DNA of 64,000 nt. Origin: Rhabdornis inornatus (Eukaryota > Chordata > Aves > Passeriformes > Rhabdornithidae). Shown piece after piece: positions 9,801-20,500 of the stretch. A program made the translations under genes and the position numbers. The notes beneath the pieces were generated by a model. That model saw only the letters and a program-made list of their open reading frames with translations, ran no database searches and was not told the DNA's origin. Location of the stretch: NCBI GenBank assembly GCA_013397075.1, contig VWZS01000833.1, positions 371,399-435,398 of the forward strand, read 5' to 3'. Position 1 is the stretch's first letter. Each line of letters starts with the position of its first letter.

Positions 9801-10094
9801 GGTCCCGTCACCTTTGGCATCCCCATCCTCTGATGGCCTTCCTGGCTCCCGCGGCCAGGCTGGGGGGAACGATCACTGCGTGTCAGCAAATGGGGAGCGT
9901 TCCCCTCCGTGGCATTGTGGTGCCCTTCCCCAGATCAAACCGAGGCGTCCAGCAGCCCCGGCCCCAGCGGAGCAGGGCAGGGGGTGTAGGACCACCCCAC
10001 CCCGGCCGGCACTTCCCACCCGATCCCTGCTGCCCCGAATCCCTCTGGATGCAGACTGTCCGGGGCAGGGAGTTGCCCGTTGCGCGGCCCCGGC

Positions 10095-10190
10095 AAATAG
10101 CTGGGTAAGGTTGAACTGCAAGACAGGATTAGCCGCGGGCAGGGAAAATAGCCTCTCCCTTCAAAAATAGCTTCCTGGGATTAAAAATAG
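10095..10190 (+). promoter_or_regulatory. Cluster of four AAATAGC-type motifs, one a perfect MEF2 consensus
   Basis: Four A-run plus TAGC cores end at 10100, 10151, 10170 and 10190 within 96 bases of GC-rich sequence. The last, TTAAAAATAG at 10181-10190, matches the MEF2 consensus YTA(A/T)4TAR exactly; TCAAAAATAG at 10161-10170 has one mismatch. Whether they bind anything is inference. Confidence 0.35.
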
Positions 10191-10449
10191 CCAGAGGTCC
10201 CGGAGCTGTGGCTGCGGGGGGACACAGGCACCAGCTGGGTCGGGCCACCCGCTCCCGCGCCGGGGGACAATTAGGGGCATTATGGAGAGCTTAGGGCTGC
10301 TCGGAGCCATCTGGTCACAGGCAGAGCCCCTCGGCACCATCCCTGCAGCCGGGTCAGGCCCCTCCAGGTGATCCCATGAGCCCCATGGTGGGGATGCTCC
10401 CCAAATCCTGGTTATTCCCCTTTCCAGGCAAGCCATGTGGCGCAGCTGA

Positions 10450-10943
10450 CACGCTGGAGGGAAGGGATGGTATCCGGAGGAACCTGGACGGGATGGAGAG
10501 GTCAGCTCGTGCTGTCCAGAGGAATCTGTAGAGCTGGAGCACCTATTCTCTGGAAACAGCTTGAGAGGGCTGTGGGCATTAAGCCTGAAAAAGAGAGGGC
10601 TCTGGGGGAGATCTTAGAGCCCCTTCCAGCACCTAAAGGGGCTCCAAGAGAGCTGGGATCTTTGGACAAGTACCTGGAGTGACAGGACAAGGAACAATGG
10701 CTTCAACCTGACAGAAGGCAGGGATAGATGGGATATTGGGAAGAAACTTTTTCCTGTGAGGGTGATGAGGCCCTGGCCTTGGTGGCCCAGAGAAGCTGTG
10801 GCTGCCCCATACCTGGAAGTGCCCAAGGCCAGGCTGGATGGGGCTTGGAGCAACCTGGGATAGTGGAAGGTGTCCCTGCCTGTGGCAGGGGTTGGAACAA
10901 AATGAACTTTAATGTGAATTCCAATCCAGGACATTCTGTGAAG
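10450..10943 (+). mobile_element. CR1 LINE fragment (3' part, internally deleted)
   Basis: It opens with a CR1-type segment (ACGCTGGAGGGAAGGGATGG) and ends with the typical CR1 3' tail: GCCCAGAGAAGCTGTGG, GGCCAGGCTGGATGGGGCTT, GAGCAACCTGGGATAGTGGA, and TGTCCCTGCCTGTGGCAGGG followed by GGTTGGAACAAAATGA. Between them the middle of the usual 3' region is missing, so the copy is internally deleted. CR1 is the dominant non-LTR retrotransposon of birds. This copy is decayed and non-coding. Confidence 0.9.
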
Positions 10944-12683
10944 TCCCCAGGGATGTTTTAGGCTGTCCCAGGGCACAGAGCAGGGGTTTCCCTGTGGGCA
11001 TGGGCAGGTAAAGTCCATCTTAGAGTTCTGTGGGTGTCCCACGATATGGGGAATCCCACGATATGCCCCACATCCCTGGCACTGGAAACCCCCAGCCTGG
11101 GATGACGCTGGGACATGGCCAGGCACACCAAATCCCTGCCAGCCCCGGGGGTTTTTCCCCTGTGCCACAGGAAAGTGGTATCAAAGGTGGCCAGCAGTTC
11201 CTGGGCTAGGAATGTGGAGCCCAGGTTTTCCCTGAAAACTCCAGCACAGGCTGAGCCCTGGGTGTCACAGCACTGGCAGGGAGGCGGTTGCAGTATCATC
11301 ACCCCGCTGGGGACCAGAGGCAAAGGTGGTCTCAGTGATTCCTTGAGGGACAAGGACCAAAAGCCACCAGCAAGCACTCTGTCCCCGCACAAAGGTCCTG
11401 GGAGGTTTGACATTTTCACCTCCACCTCCTGTTTTCTGCTCTCCTCCTACCCAGCGCTTGGAAACGGCTCTTCTTTCTCTCCCTGCTTTTCTTCCCGCAT
11501 TTCCGCTGGCTGTGGGCTTTGCACAACATCTCCCTGTTGGAGAAGAAGAGCGGAGACCTCCTCCCACTCCGATGGGAGCGCTGGGTGTGCTGGGGCTGGT
11601 GGGAGCCTCTCAGGTGGAGAGATTTTAGCAGGAGCCTTGTAAGGAATAAATCCTCAGTCCCTGGAGTCCCAGGAAAGGGCGAGTCCTTGGATCGTGTCGC
11701 TGCAGCCAGAAAGATGCGTGCGGAGTGACAGTGGGGACAGCTGGCAAGGAATGGCAGTGTCCCAGTCTGGGGCGGGGACAGCTACCCTCGGGGAGCAGCG
11801 GGGTGGGGTGGCCTGCCCGTGCCCCCCCCATTACCATCAGCTCCATCCGTTCCGCAGCCCCCCTCTGCCCCCACCAGCATTATCCAGCTGATCCCGCTCG
11901 CAGCCTCCCTAAGGCACTTAGAGGGGTTAAAAACAGCAACTGGCCCAGCCCTGACCCCAGGGGACCCTCCAAGTCCCCAGCTCCCTTGGGGTACTGGCAC
12001 TGACCCGAAGCAGGACGGGCACTGTGTCCCCCCCGTTCCAGGACACCTCCTGGTCACCCAGCTGGGCTGGTGGGAGCACACGTGGGGTGACCCTCCCATC
12101 GCTCTCTTCCTGCCTGCACAGGCAGAGAGACGATGGGTGACATTAATGGGTGCTGGGGGCGCTGTGGGGCGGGCTGTTTGCTGCAAAGGGGGGCAAGGGG
12201 GTGCCACAGCAGCCAGCTGGTGCCCCCTTCCCGGCGCCCTTCTCCCTGCCTTCCCCAAAATCCCGCCCGGAGGCATGAGATGAAAGCGGGGTCACGCTGC
12301 CCTGCCTACCCACATCCTTCCCGCACATTCCTCTCCCTCCTTCATCTCTCCGGGGGTGCCCGTCCGCGCTCGGCTCCGCAGAGCCCAGGCTGGAAGAGAC
12401 CTTGGCGTTTTCCCCTCTGTTAAAAATAGCCTGAGATTTATTTTCTGGCAGCATGGAAAGCCCCCGGGGCGGCCGAGAGGAAGCAGCCGGGCTGGGGCAG
12501 GCAGGGGCGGCGGGGGGAGAGCGCGGAGGGCAGGAAATAACCCCCGGCAGCGACTGCCCTGGACGGGGAGAAGGCTCAGATGCGAACAGTGTGTGGTTCA
12601 TGTGGAAACTCCCAGGACAGCGGCCACAGCTCCGGCCCTGAGCATCCTGCACTCCGGCCAAATGCCTCCGCCTGCTCCCCACG
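10944..12683. other. GC-rich intergenic sequence, no gene seen
   Basis: No exon, RNA gene or repeat family was recognised. It includes a perfect MEF2-type motif TTAAAAATAG at 12420-12429. The open frames are short, overlap on both strands and lack family resemblance. Confidence 0.5.
12420..12429 (+). promoter_or_regulatory. MEF2 consensus motif
   Basis: TTAAAAATAG followed by CC, the same core and flank as the motif at 10181-10190. Binding is not shown by sequence. Confidence 0.3.
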
Positions 12684-12800
12684 GCCAAGGTCGGGCAGGG
12701 CTGGGAACAGCCTGGCCTAGTGAAGGCGTCCCTGCCCATGGCAGGGGGTTGGAATGAGATGAGCTTCATGATCCCTTCCAACCCAAACCATTCCATGATT
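12684..12800 (+). mobile_element. CR1 LINE 3' end fragment
   Basis: It contains AACAGCCTGGCCTAGTGAAG, GTCCCTGCCCATGGCAGGGG, GTTGGAATGAGATG and CCTTCCAACCCAAACCATTC followed by CATGATTAT, the canonical avian CR1 3' terminus on the plus strand. It is a short 5'-truncated copy. Confidence 0.92.
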
Positions 12801-14477
12801 ATACAGCAGGGCTACAGCCCCTCTGGACTGTCCCCAGCACCTCAGTCCCTCTGCCCAAATCCCTGGATTTGTCCTAACCCTAGCCCTATGTCCCCACACC
12901 TTTCCTGATATCATCCTTCCCACCTGTGACATACAGAGGGGATGCTGTGGAAGTCCCCAGGATACCTTAGAAGCCCTGGGATACTGGCAGCCAGCAGGCA
13001 GGGAGGGCAGGGAAGTGCCATGCTGAGGGAGAACTTTGCTTGCCACCACTGCCCCGTTCCCCTTGGGTCCATCCCAAACCACTCCTAGAGTGCTGGGCAC
13101 TTGGTTTGGTCTCGGTCCCCCTCCATGACCCTGCATGGCCATGCCTGGAATGGAGGTGGCAGCTGTCTGCATACAAACCACACAGAGCTCTGTGCTGCTC
13201 TCCTCCTCCCGGCATTTCACTCCAGGGGTTCCCACCCACCCTCCGAGGATGCTCAGAGTGCCTCTGCCGGCGTCTGTCTCCCGCTGTCCCCCTGCTAAAG
13301 CAGGATGGGGGACGGGGCTGCCCCCACTCCTGGCTGGCAGTTCCCATGTTGCTGAAGCATCCTATCCACCCCTTGCCTGCTCTCCCACTCTCCGGGAGCG
13401 CAGGACCCCCTCCTGTGCCGTGACCTCCCTCTGCTTCCCAGAGGGACCAGTTGCCGTTTCCTGGGGACCTTTTGGTTCTTGTCCCCCTTCCCCAGCCCAT
13501 ACGTTATCAGCCTCACTATCATTTCCTCCCTGTCCACCCACCTGCTTATTTTAGCTGCTTCTTCCTTCCTCTCAGCTGCTTTTGGAGCAGAGTCCGTCCC
13601 CTCTCCCTTCTGGCAGCCCCCAGCCCGGCCACACCACCCCCTGCACCCCCAGCGTCCCCTCCAGAGCCCAGCGGGGCCGGGCGGGCGATGCCGAGTGCGG
13701 GCAGCGCGGGGTGCCAGGATGTGCTGCCCATGGGCACATTCCCTGCCCGCCGCCCGGGGATGGAGGCTCTAATTGAGGCAGGATTCTGCCGTCGCTCCTC
13801 GGCTAATTGCAGCCTGCGCTGCCCTGCCAGGCTCCCTGGCTGGCCGGCCGCTCCCTCCCCGCGCTGCCTGGCCTCTGCCTGAACCCTGCCTGCGGGCTCT
13901 GCCCGCCCGGCCTGCCTCCCCCGGCCGGCAGTGCCTTCTGGAACGCTCCACCCTGCAAACCGATTTGCAAGGAAGCGTCTTCCATCAGGGAAAAACCGAT
14001 GGGTCATATCCCCACCGCCCCGCCTGCGCCCTGCCTGCATTCCCGCATCCCTCCCTCATCCCCACACCCTGCTCGCATTCCTGCATCCTTCCTGCATCGC
14101 CACATCCCCGCATCCATCACAGCGTGCCAGGAAGCACCAAGCGCTTCTCCCCCAGCCGACCCTCAGTGATTAAACCCCATTCCCAAAGCAAGGCTGTGAT
14201 GCTCCATCACAGGAAGCTTTAAGAAGAGGCTTGGCAGAGCTGTCAGCCAGTGCTGACCCCGCCAGGGACATCCCAGGGCCCCGCCAGCTCTTTTCCCTCG
14301 ATCATTCCCACCCCCCGGGCCGAGCTCCCAGCAGCACTGTCCCCATTCCCGGAGTGTTCCGGAGTGCGGGGGCTGCCAGGGAGGGCTCCCAGCGTGGCGC
14401 TGCCAGCGGAGCCGGGAGATGTCGGCAGCTCGTTATTTATTTAAAGCTCCATCTTTGCGGGGAGTGCCTGTCCTGCA
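12801..14477. other. GC-rich intergenic sequence, no gene seen
   Basis: C-rich low-complexity tracts (for example 14030-14120, GCATCC-like runs) and chance frames only. No splice-supported exon or repeat family was recognised. Confidence 0.5.
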
Positions 14478-14556
14478 GGAGGGATCCGGCTTCCAGGGAC
14501 GGATTCGGCTGCCAGAGAGGGATCCGGCTGCCGGGGAGGGATCCAGCTGCCAGGAG
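14478..14556 (+). repeat. Minisatellite, about 19-bp unit, four copies
   Basis: Four head-to-tail copies of a unit close to GGGATCCGGCTGCCAGGGA at 14478-14495, 14496-14514, 14515-14532 and 14533-14552. They differ by a few substitutions and one-base length changes. The encoded GSGFQGRIRLP-type peptide is a by-product of the repeat. Confidence 0.88.
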
Positions 14557-17500
14557 GAACGCCGGCCAACAGCCAGCCTCGCAGGGGCTTTTCTCCCTGC
14601 CCACGGCTGGGCGATGCCCTCCTGCCCCGGGGGAGAACACAGTCCCCTTTGCAGCCACCTCTCCTGCCTGGCACCAGCCATCGAGAGGGATTGGGGGACA
14701 CGCTTCCCAATACCCCTGCTGTCACCCTGAGCCGGCGAGTGGGGCTTGGCCTCACCACCGCAGTGGCTCAGTCCCCGAGTGGTGACAGGGATGTGTGGCT
14801 CGGGCGCCGTTTCCAAGGTAACCCTAGATGAGCTCGGCCTCCGCATCCCTCTGTGCCCCTGCATCCCGTAATCCCCCGCACCGACGAGCCTCCCACTCAG
14901 TGCGGCAGGGGCTTGGTCCCTCCAAGGACGGGGATGGGGAGGGTACCGACCACAGGGAGGAGGGACAGGGAAGTGAAGAAGTCCAGGACATCCCTCCCCT
15001 CCCTGTTCCCAGCACAGTCATCCCCTGGGCATGGGTGTGTATGACCTATTCTAAAGACAGGACCTCAAGGACCTCGGGGACCAGGTCAGGGTGTTCCCGT
15101 CCTCCCTCCTGGAGCACCTCCCAGGGAGAAAACCAAAAATAGAATCTGTGGTTCCCCACCCTGCCCTGGGCAAGAGGCCATAGCTGCGGGTGGGAGCGTG
15201 CCCCGAGTCCTGTGGGATGCCCTGGATGAAGTCTCTCCCCAAGCATCTCCTGTCCGGGTGGGATGGGCTGAGGAGGCAGTGCAGTGGGTGCAGGGGTCCC
15301 TGGGGATCCCAACCCAGGGAGGTGGGGGATGGGGTGAGAGACATGTGGTGCTGTCCCAGTTGGGACAGGCTGGGAGGAGACCTGGCCAGCTAGGAGCATC
15401 CCTGGGCAGCCCAGTGCCTCAAAAAAAGCCAGTTTGGATGTGTTCCAGGGGGTCCCCTGTCCCTCCAACCCCCACTGTGCCCCCAGCCAGTATGGCAGCA
15501 CTGAGTCATTCACCACAGATGGGCACTGCAGCCCCCCACTCATCTCCCCACCTTTCCCCTGCCCACCCCATCCCTGCAGTCCAACCAGCATGAATATGCT
15601 CAATTTTCCATTAATCCTGTGCTGTGTCAAACAAGTCTTTCAGGGTAGGCAGAAGGCTGGAGCTGGAGGGGCTGGAGAAAACTGGGATGCTCCACTGGGA
15701 ATGGCACAAAGGGGCTCAGCAGGGGTGGGATGTTCCCAAAGGGAAGCAGAGCTGCAGAGATGATGCCAGACTCATTTCCCCTTATATTGGGAGGCCCAGG
15801 GGGGCTGTGGGGAGCACAGGAGCCCAGCTCCCTGACCCTGGCCCACCGGCTGCCATGAGGAGGGGAAGCAGCTCCTCTGCCAGGATGCTGCCAGCCTGGC
15901 CTGGGCACTGTTTCCACTGCAGCCCTCCCTCCTCCATCTGCTCCTGTCGGCTCCTGAGGCCCTCCTGCACGGGGCCACCGACAGCAGCGATTTCTTATTA
16001 CAAATATGTTACGGTCCATTGCCCCCCAGATCTGCATCCCTGGGACCTGTGTGATGAGGAATTCGATTCCTTGCCGTTAATGAGTTTATGCCAGCAAAGG
16101 GCTTTGAAGACGTAATGCTCTGTACAGGAGCTGAGCATCATTTTTATTATTGATTTCACTGCCAGCCCCTGAGATGCTGCTGGAGGACACAGACCTCTGG
16201 GTAAAGCCTCTCAAATCCTTGGGGAGGTAGTGGGAAAGAATATGCAGAGAAGGAGAAATTCCTTCCCTGTGGACAGACATCTCTGCAATGCTTCCAGGTT
16301 TGTGCCCTTCCAAGAGCAAACTCCATACACACAGCAGGACAGCAAACCTCTCCTTGGGATGGAGAAGGGGTTGTATGGCAAACCCCCACACTGGGGCCAG
16401 GGCAAGTGATCTGAGTCAGCCGTGAACAAAATGTCATCTTGCCACCCTGCCCCAGCTTCAGCTCAGGGTCCTGGTGCCACAAGGGACCCTGAGCTGTGAA
16501 GGACCTGGAGCAGCAGAGGTCAGGATCAGGGTGGGGCCGTGGGTTTGGAAACAGCAGGAAGAGTGTCCGGAGCCTTTTATCAGCCTTGGATGGTGGCAGC
16601 CACACAAAGGTCCTTGACGGGCTCTACACAGCCCTGTCCCCACATACCCTCCCCAGGGACTGGCTGTGCTTAAAGCTGCCCTTCTTTCAGACCAAACATG
16701 GGGTGGGTGTGCAGCCTCTCCCGACTGCTGATCCCACTGGGGCAGGAGGTGGCACAGGATTGCCTGCCTGCACCCACCATTGCTGTCCTGGGCTGAGCCT
16801 GGAGCTGCTGAGATGCTCCAAGGACCCCTTGGGCTTTAAACACTGGGGAGGATTTCCTGCCGGCAAAGAGCACCGCTGTCCCTTGGCCTGGACTGTTCCT
16901 GGCCATGGGATTTTCGGGAAACGCCTCCCTAGTTCCCCACTCCTGGGGCCACCCATGGTCATTTCCCGTGGTGGGAACTGGAGTGGGTGTGGGGCTCACG
17001 TCTCCCTCCCAGCACCCAAATGGGGAAATGCCGCGCTGGGAGAAATCACCGGGAACCGCAAAGCTGAGGGCTAATTATCGGCAAGGGAAGGAAGTGGGGA
17101 GGGAGATGCTGTGCTGGGGCCGAGGGTGGGGAAAGGAACCGGGCTGCTCCCAGCTCCGCCACTGACTCACCGGCAGCCCTGGGAAAGCCACCTCGCTCCA
17201 TGGTTACCAAACACGGACATTGATAACGCCCCTCGGCAATCACACTCGAGCAATCTGATCCCGGGATCAGCATCCCTCCCTCCTGGGTACCACTTCAGGG
17301 ATGCTCCGGTGGCCTCGGGGCTGCCAAATGGGACTGCAGAGATGTCTTCGTGGTGGTGAGCGTGGTGAGGGCACAACTGTGATCTGGTATCAGGAAACAG
17401 CTAAAAAACTCAGGTTAAGAAAAAATACAGAAACCAAGCAGAGCCCCACTTTTGCTTCCTGTTTGGGGTCTCCATCTCTGCCACCAGTCACTGCCCCGGG

Positions 17501-20500
17501 GCTCCGGGTTGGTGCAAGAGGCTGATGTCACCTCGGCGCTGGGGACACGGCTCTGGGCATACACTGTTCTCGGAAAGGGGGTACCCAGAGCTCACTTGGT
17601 GTTTGGGGGATTTTCGGCGGAGTTCCCGTGGGTCCTTTCTCACGGGTTGCTCCTGCTGTGGGCAGAGCCAGCACTGCAGGCAGCACAGGCATCTTGTCCA
17701 TGGCAGGAGCACCCTTGGACACATCAAGACTGAGTTTTGGGGTCTGAGGAGGGAGCTCAACCATGCCCCCATGCAGCAAACACCCCCCCGGGCACGCAGG
17801 GGGGGCCGGGCACTGACCCATTTATCAAGGTCACAGCTGTGGGCAGTGCAAAGCAGAGGCGATGTGACTATTTCGGTGAGCTGAGGGAACTTCACTGGCC
17901 TGATTCCCATAAATAAAACATGCAGGGAACAGCCCCTGCTCTGTCCTATTAATTCTGGACCCCAGGGGCCTGGCTCTGTGTGCATTCAGCAGCTCAGCAT
18001 TGCCTGCTCTGCTCCCCTCTCCAGAGCCTGGCTGCGCTTAGGAAGGCTTGAAACCCTGGTTTCCACAAAATGCCAAGTGTGAGTGCTCTGAGGGCACTTC
18101 ATGGAAAATCCATTTGTTTTCTCAGGCATAGAGGCAGCTGGGAAGGATGCTGGTGTGTGGGTGGGTTGGGGAGCAGAGGACAGCTCCACCCTGCTGCAGC
18201 CCCCAGCCCAGCTCCCCGGTTTTAAGGAGCTGGAGCTGTTTCCACCCACTCTGCTTCCCCATCTCCCAGCACTCCCCCAGCACACCTTTGCCTCCCAGTT
18301 CTCCAGAAGCAGCCATGGGTTTCCCATGGCTGATTCCTCCAGCCCTTTGGAGAAAGCATTAACAGAACAAGAGAGTTTAATTATCTGGGTTTTCTTCCAG
18401 GAGGGCATGAACCTGTCTCTCCCCTGAATTTATCAATTGCTGCCAGATTTTATCTCTTGCTTTTAATTTGCTTGTGATGGTGTTTTCTGCACCGGGGGCA
18501 TCATGCCAGTAGCTCCCTCCTCTCTCACCACAGTAAATAAGCTCGCTCTTCCCTCTGTGGCATCGAGTCCTAGGTGGTTTCTCCAACACCCATGGGTGCT
18601 CACATTGGATTTACATCCATTACTGACCATGGCATTGCCCACCCAGCAGAGCCACAGAGCAAACCTGGAGCCACGCCAGCACTGGGAGCACGTCTTGCCC
18701 TGGGGCTCTGCTGAGATCCACGGCCCCACCAGTCATACCCAGAGATGAAGGGCCCCCATTTTCAAGTGACTCAGACTCACCCTTCCTTCCTCAGGAAAAC
18801 CTGTGATCAGATAAAGCCATCAAACTATCTGGTGAGAATAAACACCCTGCATCTGCACGGATGCAGGCTGTACCCCCGCTAACCCCGCAGCGCCCAGGCA
18901 GCCTCTGCTGCCACAACCCCGTCCTTTGGAGGGACACCTCAGCCCCAGGCAGCACAGCAGGGACTGCACACGTGTGTGCAAGGCTGGGACCTGCTCTCGC
19001 TGTGACCTGCACTCACTGCAGGTTGGGAGGGTCAATTCCCAACTGGCACCGGGCACAGCATCTCCCCGTCCTCCCTCATCCCACTGAGCTGTATCCATGC
19101 TGCACCAGCAAGAAATGCATGGAGAAAGTAGAGGGTGAGGAGAGGAGGAGAAGAGGGTGGAGGAGGGAGAGGAAGGGAGGGAAAACATTTTAAAACACCC
19201 GCAATTGCCAGCAGATGGGCACTGCCCCCGCCAAGGTGCCGCACTGGCAGGCGGAGGGGCTGCCGAGGAAAAGAGCAAAGGAAGGTGTGAAGATCTCCCC
19301 GCAGATAAAATCAAACCTACACTGCTCTGGTGTTCACTGAGCCAAGCCTGGGCTAGGAAAAGAGCAGGGTTGGGGTTTGGGATTCCAGTCTGACACAGAC
19401 AGGACCCCTCCAGGTCCCCCAACTCCCCACAGCCCTCAGCCCTGTCTATGAGATGTCAGGGGTTTTCAGGAACACACTGTTCCCACACTACCTGGGGGTT
19501 TGTGTGACATTGATGGGGCCAAGAACCCACCTCTGGGGGCAGCTCTGCTCTCCTCACCCCAAAATACCCCTGGAGGTTGGAAATGAAGGAGTGTGGTGCT
19601 AGGATGTGTCTACAGGTGCTAGGAGAGGTTACACTGGCAGCTCCAGCACTGCCTTCTCTGGGAAAAGCAAGGATGGGGTGGGATGTGAGAAGGCAGAGTG
19701 GAAGCACAACAGGACTGCTCAAACTGATGCTGGGTCCAGCAGGATGTGGAGCTCAGGGTTGGTGCGACAATGAGGGAGCAGATACTGTATTACAGGGAGC
19801 AAACTCCTGGAGGGATAATAAAAATGAGTGGATTGGGTGTAGAAAAGAGCTGAGAAGAGAGCACAGACATTTTTGGAGGGGGTTGGAACTACTAAATCCG
19901 GGGGGAAAGAATATAAAGCATCTGTCTTTTTTGTCTTCTTTGACACATCCCTGTGCTACTTCCCAGAGATCAGGGGCTCTCCTGGGCTTTGGAGCCAGCG
20001 GTGGTTCTGCCTCTGCTTGGCAGCACCCCCGAGCTGGGTGTGGGTGCTGGCCCTGCAGGCACAGCTCCAGTTGGAACGGGCTCCAGGGCTCACCAGACCC
20101 TGGGTGACAGGGAGCCCTGCCTGCCCTGGACCCCCGGCCATGGTCCCGGGCGATGCTGAGCTCTGCCCTGCCTGAGCGGAGAAGAGGAAACATCTTCCCG
20201 AGGCTGGCTGGCTCCAGGAGGGATTTTCCGCTGCCTGTTGGCCACGTGCTGCTGGAGCCAGCTCAGGTGCTGGATCTCCCTGGCTGTAATTCCATCCCTG
20301 GGCTCCTGTAACAGCTCTGGCTGGGCGGCACGAGGGAAGTGACCGGGGCGCAGGTCCGAGCCCCGGCCCGGAGCTGCATCCGCCCAGCGTTTCCAGCCCA
20401 GCCTTATCTGGCGGCTCCCCCTGTGACTCCCCACTTTCCTCCTCTCCCCTCCTTTCCCCCACTCCACCCCGTGCTCCCGGCAGAGCTTCCTGCAGCAGGG

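Noticed and set aside
8976..10108. Overlapping frames of 220-240 codons on both strands
   Set aside because: Arg-, Pro- and Gly-rich composition, no domain, both strands open at once: typical of stop-poor GC-rich DNA.
12870..12890. Telomere-like CCTAACCCTA
   Set aside because: Only about one and a half units, with no array.
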